Shown: positions 55,671 to 64,000 of the stretch, piece by piece
Numbering within the stretch: the first letter of the stretch is position 1
Layout of the letters: the number at the start of each line of letters is the position of its first letter
From: Trematomus loennbergii
Lineage: Eukaryota; Chordata; Actinopteri; Perciformes; Nototheniidae
Direction: 5' to 3'
DNA: 64,000 nt
Assembly (NCBI GenBank): GCA_012861695.1
Contig: JAAOOA010000321.1
Coordinates: 1 to 64,000 of the forward strand
Notes under the pieces: model-generated
What the model was told of the DNA's origin: nothing
Seen by the model: the letters and a program-made list of their open reading frames with translations, nothing else
The model's database searches: none
Translations under genes and position numbers: made by a program

Positions 55671-56230
55671 ATGTGTATATCAGTAGGTAGTGTCTCTACT
55701 TTAAAGAGTCCTCTCCTGCTGATGTTCAGGTGTATATCAGTATGTAGTGTCTCTACTTTAAAAGTCCTCTCCTGCTGATGTTCAGGTGTATATCAGTATG
55801 TAGTGTCTCTACTTTAAAGAGTCCTCTCCTGCTGATGTTCAGGTGTATATCAGTATGTAGTGTCTCTACTTTAAAGAGTCCTCTCCTGATGTTCAGGTGT
55901 ATATCAGTATGTAGTGTCTCTACTTTAAAGAGTCCTCTCCTGCTGATGTCAGGTGTATATCAGTATGTAGTGTCTACTTTAAAGAGTCCTCTCCTGCTGA
56001 TGTTCAGGTGTATATCAGTATGTAGTGTCTCTACTTTAAAGAGTCCTCTCCTGCTGATGTTCAGGTGTATATCAGTATGTAGTGTCTCTACTTTAAAGAG
56101 TCCTCTCCTGCTGATGTTCAGTTGTATATCAGTATGTAGTGTCTCTACTTTAAAGAGTCCTCTCCTGCTGATGTTCAGGTGTATATCAGTATGTAGTGTC
56201 TCTACTTTAAAGAGTCCTCTCCTGCTGATG
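55671..56230. repeat. 57-bp minisatellite, about 10 units
   Basis: The unit contains GTGTATATCAGTATGTAGTG, TCTCTACTTTAAAGAGTCCT and CTCCTGCTGATGTTCAG. A few units have small deletions. The array starts exactly where similarity between the two copies ends. Because 57 is divisible by three, a long repetitive frame is open by chance. Confidence 0.92.
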
Positions 56231-57139
56231 TTACCAGGGTAATCCAGGTTTATTTAAAATCCAAATTACATCTTAAATTGTTCACATTTCACCTTAGTAT
56301 CTTGTAAATATGACTAATGTGTGGCTGCTAAGCATGAGTCTGTACCAAATTGACCCTAAGTATGAAGAGATTATTTTATATCAGTGATATGTTTTACTTT
56401 TGCGACACACTTCACCTTTTTATGCACGGTTTGCCTCTTCTTATAAACCACTACAATTTACATAAACCCCCCCCCCCCGTAATCTATCCCACAAATTGCT
56501 GAATTAGAGGAATATAAAATGAGAGTTTTTCTGGAGAAATCGCCTTACAGAATTCTCAATAAAAAAAAGTACAGAGACTGCATATAAAAGTCTATGATGC
56601 AATCATAACAAAAGCTGCATATTCAATATAAACAGCTCCATAATCACAGAGTGTGGTTCATAAAAACATGAACAGGTGGTGGTTTGCATTTAATGTAGAA
56701 AAGTATGCACAGTAATGTCAGAGTGCATGGTGGTTAACACAGAAGCAACACCATTAGCCTTAGTGAGCATTGAGCGTTGAATAAATGTGAAATATTGTTC
56801 AAATTCTATTTAAATGTGTATTTTTGTAACCTGTGTGGACATGATTTATGATCAGCTGATGTTTTGCTGGAGTAAGAACATCCCTTTATTGTTCTGTACC
56901 ACTAGAGGGAGGCAGTCACCTGTGAAACAGCTCATTGCTTCACACACTTTTCATCATGCAGGGACATTTTAGCATAATAGGTGACCTTTAAATATAAACA
57001 CAATCCACTTACCTACACTGTATGTATGTCAACATATTCATAGATATGTAAAAACTGGTGCAATGATTGTAATTGGACGGTGCTTTTATTGTCAAAAGAC
57101 TTTCACTTGAAGACTATTTGCACAACAGAATATTCAGAG
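56231..57139. other. No gene seen; single TTAA-MITE end and poly-C tract
   Basis: A poly-C run is at 56,467-56,480. At 56,955-56,990 the inverted end TTAAAGGTCACCTATTATGC matches the MITE family of 28,666. Its other end was not found. Confidence 0.5.
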
Positions 57140-57400
57140 ATAAAGATACGATAAGATAAGAAGGACTTTATTGATCCTAATTTTGGGAAATGTTTGCGTT
57201 GCAGCAGAATAAAAAGACATGGCATTGTACCTTAGAGAAATTAATGATCTGGTTTCTAAATAATAGTTTTAGTTTAGATAAACGTACAATATGTCAGCTC
57301 ACCATCAGTTGTAGTAGTTAATCAGAATCAGAATCAGAAACAGGTTTATTACCAGGTAGGTTTACACGTACGAGGTGTACGAAGAAGATGTCGAACTCTG
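57140..57400 (-). repeat. Two LINE 3' tail fragments
   Basis: Read on the minus strand, one ends AGGATCAATAAAGTCCTTCT with ATCTT repeats (57,145-57,240). A second ends with TTCTGATTCTGATTCTGATT (57,325-57,345) after CCTGGTAATAAACC. Both are common fish retroelement tails, as recalled. Confidence 0.5.
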
Positions 57401-57613
57401 TCCAAATTAAAGATTAAATTATCTAAAACCCCCACTTTATATAGAGCGAGAGAGAGCAGGAAACTGTTGTACTTATTCATAAAGATTTAATCAACATTGC
57501 TATAATTTAATGGTTTGATTCTGCAAACTGTCTCCAAAAAGTCTCTCTCTGTGAGTTTTTTAAATATTTTCTTTGCTGCTCTAGTCTAAACATTATTCGC
57601 AGTAAAGGCGAGA

Positions 57614-57700
57614 CCAGTGGCGGTTCTAGAACATTTTACATGGGGTGGCAAAGGGGGGCAAGAGGTCATGCCAAGGTGGCATGGGAGGGCGGACAGTACG
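57614..57700. mobile_element. hAT-like end, single
   Basis: CAGTGGCGGTTCTAGAACAT starts a common fish non-autonomous hAT, as recalled. The partner end was not found. Confidence 0.45.
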
Positions 57701-58799
57701 TGGTATTTTATACTGTATATAACCTATTTATTTTTCATTCATGCCCTAACACAAGTGTTCTTAATTCACAAGAGAAACCAGGTGTTCAGACAAACAATCG
57801 GGTGCCCTTTGAGTCCCCCAAGCTTACTTCAACAATTTTACAATGTAAAACTAAATATATATATTATATTTTTTTTAAATTGGTTGTCTTAGTAGTAGAC
57901 AGACATATTTGCATGTCCTCACTAAGCATTATTACATATTAATTTAATATTAAACAAATCAAAATGGCCAATTATCCCAAAATGTTGCTGCTAATATAAT
58001 CATATGCTTGTCAACTTTAACTGATCAAAAAGAAATTCTGAAAAAATACTTGAATTATCTATGAAATTGCAATATTGACACACGTCCCTCAGTTTGTTTC
58101 AACCCCGTCACGCCATACCAGTTACCCTCCTATTAAGTTAAAAATAATGGATCAGTCCATGTGTGATCTGCATTGAGGGAATTACATCACAAAAGTCTTC
58201 TGAAGAAAAGATGGCAAAGAAAGGCAAGTGTCAGTTTCTTCTCTTACCTATATTTCAGTTTTTGTATTTTCAGATTAAGATTGACAAGCTCAACATTTCA
58301 ACTCTGTTATATGAATTAATAATAGTAAATCATTGTTTATTACAAAATAAACAATAGTTTTGCAAAATATTACAATTGTGTAATGTCCTTGACTTCCATG
58401 TGGTGCCATATCTTAGCTAGACAAGGTCTCATGGCTACTGTTTGTCAAAAACTTCAACCCTGTTACATTTTTTCAAGGAAATTCCTAGTAATTATTTATA
58501 TGTTGTGCCTGAGGTGGGAAAATGTAAGTAGTCCACTACCAGATGTTATGACCAAACATTTTGGTTTCATTTTTCAAAGATGTAAAGACCCAAAAGGCAC
58601 CCGATTCAGAGAATACTCAGAATTCTGCTTACTGTAAGTACAGTAAAAGTACTTAGTTATAATTAAGTACACAAATGACATCACCCATCTCTTAGAGAGC
58701 TAAAGGTGACCTGTGCAGCAACACATTTCAATATGTGTCAATACTAAGAGCTGCTAGATTGTGCTGCTGTGATGGAATATGTAAGGAGAATAAGAACAT
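57701..58799. other. No gene seen
   Basis: AT-rich DNA. A frame at 58,383-58,637 has no recognisable domain. Confidence 0.4.
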
Positions 58800-58990
58800 A
58801 CCATGTGGTCCAGCTGGAGTCTCATCTGCCTCCTGATCCCTGCCTCTGTCCCTCTTTCTGACTCTTCATCTGTATTCCTCACATACATGTATTCTTCTTC
58901 ACTAATGTCTTCATCTCCTCCTCTTCCTCCTGCTCTGACCCTCCTGGTCTCTTCATCTCTCTTTTCCTTTTCCTCTTTCTGTTCGTCCTG
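58800..58990 (-). CDS. Possible acidic exon, minus strand
   Basis: The minus-strand frame reads SDQDEQKEEKEKRDEETRRV and GGDEDISEEEYMYVRNTDEE, and ends at CACATG|GTATGT, a fair splice donor. Highly charged low-complexity sequences can arise from purine-rich repeats, so this may not be real. No neighbouring exon was identified. Confidence 0.25.
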
Positions 58991-59401
58991 ATCACTTCTC
59001 AGATATGTTCATTTCAAACCTTTATTGTTGTCTGTCTTTGTGTTGTTGTTGAATCACTCCAGCTACTCTGGCCTGCAAGAGTCTACTTGTGAAAAGCTCT
59101 GGTACAAATGCTTGTATAACTTTACACGTTAGGGCCATGTAGCTAATAAGTAGCATATCATAAATATAACATCAGAAAGTATTTATCAAACGCACACAGG
59201 CAGCTGTGTTTAGACCCAGTTTGACGGCAAAGGATGTATCCTGGTTTCATTGATCTGGCCTCATTGCTGTGATGTGTAGTTTACGTGGATTTTACCGTAC
59301 CGCATAGTTTAGCAAAGTGATCGATCTCCCAGCTAGCGCTGTCTGTGTAGTATGTAGGTCTGTGTGAACGCCGCTCCGCAGGGCCGTAGCTGCGTTTTTA
59401 A
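58991..59401. other. No gene seen
   Basis: Unremarkable sequence; a hAT-like start CAGGGCCGTAGCTGCG lies at 59,379, directly before the TTAA of the next element. Confidence 0.4.
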
Positions 59402-59867
59402 CCTGTTAAGCACCAAGCCTGTTTTTCATGTTTCAGGCTCGAAAATGACATGCCCAAAACAAATGACTACAACTTAACTTCTAAAAGGGTTATATGAATA
59501 ATTTCTTTGATCAAAGCAAGGTTACATCTGTGAGTTGGATGTAGAAGTGTCAGAATCAATATAAATGTTTTTTATTTTAAAGAAAATTCAGATTTTACAT
59601 TGTAAAAAACTGTAAATTATAGTGTCCGTCCAAAATTTATTTTTTACAGATAGTGAAAACTACCCTTGGATGATGGGTTAGTAGACTAAAAGCTTTAGGA
59701 ATCCAAAGTACAACATATAATAAGTACCCTGTATCAAGATTGATGCAAAACAAGTGACATTTGACCTGTTTAGAAAGGTTTAGCCAAAACCACCCACCTC
59801 TGAGGTGATTTGGGTGACAATGTTTTTTTTTCCATATCTCTGGCCCCCCTTGCTCGATTTGGATGGT
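59402..59867. mobile_element. piggyBac-like element interrupted by a LINE
   Basis: It starts CCTGTTAAGCACCAAGCCTG after TTAA. The far part is the reverse of 7,090-7,190 (CATATCTCTGGCCCCCCTTG). It stops where the LINE tail begins. Confidence 0.55.
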
Positions 59868-60267
59868 TTAGTTTAGTTTAGTTTATTTATTTTTTTCGAG
59901 CGTGTAAAACCAAAGAAAATACAAATGAAACAAAAGGTGATACAGACATGATACAGTACTATATAAATGAATGCAATAACAAAACGAAACATTTAAATAA
60001 TAATTGAATAATCTGCAGTATCATTGTCTGATATCAATAAACAATAAACAACAAAGCTTTAGCTAATTACACGTCCGAAAAGGGGTCGGAAGAAGTTTGC
60101 ACTTATTTAATCCGACCCCTTCTCCCTTTTTATTTTATTTTATTTTTTTACATCTTAATATATGTTAACATACAATATAAACGTATACTTATAATCTTGA
60201 ATAATTTATATAATCATTCATATAATATATACAGTCAAGTTAGGACAATGGTCTCTATATATTTTAT

Positions 60268-60302
<35 letters not shown>

Positions 60303-63285
60303 CATACACAAATTCATACAAACACAAATTCATAAATAAAATACAAAACAAGAATACAAACAGTTATGGTTTAGCAGTTTCATCCCTGTACCTTGTGAGA
60401 ATTGTGTCTTTATACCTCTTTTTAATAGTTTTATGTTTGGACATCCCTTTAGCTCTTCACTCAAATTGTTCCAGATCTTCACCCCACAAACAGAAACACA
60501 AAAACTTCTCTTTGTTGTGCGCACCCTAACATTAGTGAATATAAATGAACCCCGTAAATAATGATTCCCTTGTCTTTCATTGAACAATATCTGAATATTC
60601 CCAGGTAATTGAACATTTTTTGCCTTAAACATGATTTGTGCGATTTGGAATTCAACAAGATCTGACAGTTTTAATAATTTTAGCTCTAAAAATAATGGGT
60701 TTGTATGATCCCTATAGCCGACATTTTTATAATTCTTATTGCTCTTTTTTGTAGAATAAATAGGGATTGTGTTGTAGTTTTATAATTACTGCCCCAAACC
60801 TCTGCACAGTAACTTAAATAAGGTAAAACCAATGAACAGTAAAGAATGTAGAGGGAATTTTGATCAAGAATCTGTTTTGCCTTGTTTAATATTGCAATAC
60901 TTCTTGAGACTTTGGAATGAATATGTTTTATGTGTGGTTTCCAGCTCAGTTTCTCATCAATTGTGATTCCAAGGAATTTATGTTCTTTAACTCTCTCAAT
61001 GAAAATCCCATCTATCTTAATGGATGCTTGTGTATTGCTATTTCCAAATATGATTAATGTTGTTTTATTCAAGTTTAATGATAACTTATTACTGTTTAGC
61101 CATGACTTTAGTTTGCATATTTCAGCTGTGATCTCTTCCAATAGTAGCTGTACATTGTCCCCAGAACAAAATATATTAGTGTCATCAGCAAACAAAACAA
61201 ACTTGAGTACTGTCGATACATTGCATATTTCATTAATATACATAATAAATAGTTTCGGCCCCAATACTGACCCCTGGGGGACACCGCATGTAATGTCCAA
61301 ATATGAAGAACAACACTCTCCCAGCTTCACAAACTGTTGCCTGTTGGTTAAATAACTCCTTACCCATTCCAAAACTACACCCCTGATTCCATAACGTTCA
61401 AGTTTTTTTATTAATATGTCATGATTAATTGTGTCAAATGCCTTTTTTAGGTCAATGAATATTCCAATGGCATGTTTCTTTTGGTCAATTGAGCTAGTAA
61501 TTTCTTCAAGTGAGTCTACTAAAGCCATCGATGTTGATCTATTGGCTCTGAATCCATATTGACTTTCGGTGAGAAGTTTGTGTTTTTCTATGAAATTGTC
61601 CAGTCTGTTATTGAAAAGCTTTTCAAGAATTTTTGAGAATTGTGGTAGAAGTGAGACAGGTCTGTAGTTTGTGAAGTGATGTTTGTTCCCAGCTTTGAAC
61701 AAAGGTATGACTTTTGCTATTTTCATTTTGTTAGGAAATGCACCAGTTTGGAATGATAAGTTACATATGTGTTAATGGTTTTGAAATAACATCTATAACC
61801 TTTTTTAATACAGTCATGTCAATGTCATCACAATCGGTAGATTTTTTGTTTTTACATTTCGTTACAATATCAACTACTTCCCTTTCATGCACTGCTGTGA
61901 GGAACATTGAGAAAGGATTCAGTTTTATTAAGTTTTCCAGCTTTTTTCTGATGTTCCTCCATCAGGGATTTTGTCTGCTAATTCAGGTCCAACATTTACA
62001 AAGAAATCATTGAAACTGTTGGATACAACATCCATATTTTCCTCTTCCTTATCCTTGTCAATGAAGTAAGTAGGATAACTCCTTTTTCTAGACCCATTTT
62101 TTATAATACTATTCAGTATGCTCCATATTTCTTTAATGTTGTTTTTATTTTTGTCCAGTATTTTCCGATAGTATTCACTTTTGCAGGTCCTTATTATAAT
62201 TGTTAATTTATTTTTATATTTTTTATATCTAATCTCTGTCTCTTTTGTTTTATTTCGCATGAAATCTCTATACAATGAATTTTTTTCTTACAGGCATTTT
62301 GTAAACCCCTTGTGATCCATGGACATTCTGCATATTTCATTTTTCTACTGTATTTGACAATTGGGCAGTATGTAATATAGTGATAAAAAATTCTCAGGAA
62401 TTGATCATATGCACTGTCAATATTGTTTTCTTTGTATAAATCATCCCATCTTTGTGCCAGTAAGGCATTTTTTAAAGCGTTCATTGCTTCCTCTGATCTA
62501 ACTCGTCTGTATTGAATAGCTTTGTCCGGCATGTTATTACTATAGTTTCTGTCATAAACTGCAAATACTGGTAGGTGGTCACTTATATCATTTATTAAGA
62601 GTCCACTTACTGTATTGTTTTCTATGTCATTTGTGAATATATTGTCTATGAGAGTAGCACAGTGCGATGTGATTCTGCTGGGTCTAGTAATTTTTGGATA
62701 TAAACCCATACTGTACATTGTGTTGATAAATTCTTCTGTCATGCTGTGATTATTTGGATTTAGAAGGTCAATATTGAAGTCACCACAAATGAAAACTGTT
62801 TTATGAATCACTTTTGAGAATATTTCCTCCATCCAGTCCTTGAAAATCTCAATACTAGAGCCGGGTGCTCTATATATACAACTGATGATTACATTTTTCG
62901 TTTTTTCTTTGCAGATTTCAATCGTGATACATTCCAATACATTATCAATCACTGTTGACATATAATTCATCACTTTATATTTTAAAGTATTGTCCACATA
63001 CAAGGCTACTCCTCCTCCACCCTTGTTTTGTCTATTTATGTATCTGAGTTCATAGCCCTCCAGCTCAAAGTCTATGCCTTTGTCCTCCGTGATCCAAGTT
63101 TCAGATATGGCAATGATGCTAAATGTTTGTTGAAACTGATTTAAATATTCCTTGATGAGATTAAAGTTTGCATACATGCTTCTGCTGTTGAAGTGAATAA
63201 TAGATAGCTTGCCCTCTGATGATATGCTCTGGTTGTACTGTTGATCAGTGTAATAACCATTTGTTGATGATAGAAGAGAAGAAAA
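59868..63285 (-). mobile_element. Decayed jockey/CR1-group LINE (endonuclease and reverse transcriptase)
   Basis: On the minus strand an AP-endonuclease frame runs from about 63,285 to 62,203. It includes LSIIHFNSRSMYANF, IAISETWITED, SCIYRAPGSSIE, VFICGDFNIDLL and NDISDHLPVF, which contain the usual catalytic residues. A linker continues at 61,928-62,275. The reverse transcriptase (60,686-61,726) has NYRPVSLLPQFSKILE, FIDLKKAFDTINHDIL, GVPQGSVLGPKLF and the catalytic FADDTNIF. A C-terminal piece (60,330-60,632) has RSFCVSVCGVKIWNNL. The 3' end has TAAAC repeats (59,868-59,885), as in CR1/L2/Rex1-type elements. Three or more frame breaks make it inactive. Clade placement within the group is uncertain. 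Confidence 0.82.
60266..60301. repeat. TA microsatellite in LINE 3' region
   Basis: A run of TA units with short AAA interruptions. Confidence 0.85.
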
Positions 63286-64000
63286 TTAATTATTTCAAAT
63301 TCTTTGAACAATCTCATCATCGAACATCCCTATTACTTAACATCTTTTACACACTCTCATCATTTACATCACAATCTGTATATGGGGGTGGGTCGTCTTG
63401 TTCTGTCAGTAGTTGAAACTGTCCCCTCATGAGAAATGTACCCTCCCTCCTTTCATACCTTTTAAAGTATGAAAGTAATATGTTCTCTAGAAAGGGCCGT
63501 GGTGATCAATCGGTACGTTAGGGTGCGGGTACATGGAATGCAACTACAACATCAAGCACTCCCCTGGGCACCCTATGCTATCCTTGTACACTGTGGAGCC
63601 TAAACTCCCTCCTTTGACTGGTCTCTTAGCCCTACTGGTTTTGGGGTGTTTCGCCATGTTGATTAACTGCCCCACTGTCATTGGTACTGCATATGAAACA
63701 TCACTGGCTGTACAAGTGCACAGGTCCCAGTCCAATCCTGTGGCAAGACTGCATACAAGGTTTTAGCTCCATGATACCATCAAACATCTACTCTGGGATA
63801 CGGCATTTCAGACAGTCATTTCTGGGAGAAGATTTTGGTCAGTTACAACAGTTGGAGAATTTCATCACTTAAAAAGTTCCTACTTCAGTACCTTTGGGTG
63901 GTCTGTTCTAATGCAGTGATAAAGTTCCTTAAATGGTGTGAAAACCGGTGGAATATCAATAACTCATTATGCTAATGTATCTTCAATTCTGGTCTGCTTA
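63286..64000. other. No gene seen at the right edge
   Basis: May contain the LINE leader or further flank. A head-like GGGCCGTGGTGATCAATCGG at 63,495 hints at a tRNA-derived repeat, but no clear A and B boxes were found. Confidence 0.35.

Noticed and set aside
55778..56242. 154-codon frame with repeated MFRCISVCSVSTLKSPL
   Set aside because: It is produced by the 57-bp minisatellite, whose length is a multiple of three; there is no other coding sign.
60930..61355. Plus-strand 141-codon frame
   Set aside because: Antisense to the LINE reverse transcriptase.

Overview
The window looks like chromosomal DNA of a teleost fish, probably percomorph-like. There are no bacterial operons. It holds spliced gene fragments of fish-expanded families: a C2H2 zinc-finger gene with the fish-type acidic linker, a finTRIM-like RING/B-box/SPRY gene, and a THAP-domain gene. 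These sit in a dense bed of fish transposons: Tc1/mariner, hAT, PIF/Harbinger, TTAA-type Kolobok-like and piggyBac-like elements, tRNA-derived SINEs, two LINE clades, and a DIRS-type tyrosine-recombinase retrotransposon.

The main architecture is a direct duplication of about 19 kb. Copy 1 runs from the window start to about 18,890. Copy 2 runs from about 36,317 to about 55,665. A mostly unique spacer of 17.4 kb separates them. Each copy reads in order: Tc1 end remnant; ZNF exon 2; 3' flank with a ~178-bp tandem repeat; older repeats; a TTAA-flanked Kolobok-like composite carrying a THAP gene (split by a hAT element), a PIF/Harbinger element and a second hAT; then a finTRIM-like pseudogene. 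The copies differ by clean events. An ~860-bp TIR element, one extra zinc finger and a 208-bp inverted LINE-tail segment are only in copy 1. A Tc1 element with an intact transposase frame is only in copy 2. Each TRIM copy has its own private frameshift. By eye both outer edges of the duplication are more diverged than its core, which suggests gene conversion.

The spacer (18.9-36.3 kb) holds a small hAT element, a ZMYM1-like hAT transposase pseudogene, piggyBac-like pieces, a decayed I-clade LINE with RT and RNase H, ZNF exon 1 (27,016-27,208), further MITEs, and a broken DIRS element (30,534-35,945). ZNF exon 1 joins in phase to ZNF exon 2 of copy 2 (37,064-37,926), giving a predicted 351-residue protein across a ~9.9 kb intron that contains the DIRS element. 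Exon 1 for the copy-1 ZNF must lie upstream of the window, if it exists.

The right part (55.7-64 kb) has a 57-bp minisatellite, several single repeat ends, a piggyBac-like fragment, and a decayed jockey/CR1-group LINE on the minus strand. I could support no ordinary host gene there.

Only the copy-2 ZNF gene and the Tc1 transposase look like complete reading frames. Most other coding regions are broken or interrupted. The most unusual items are the THAP gene inside a TTAA-flanked composite with a small convergent reading frame, and the DIRS element whose internal complementary region matches its joined termini.
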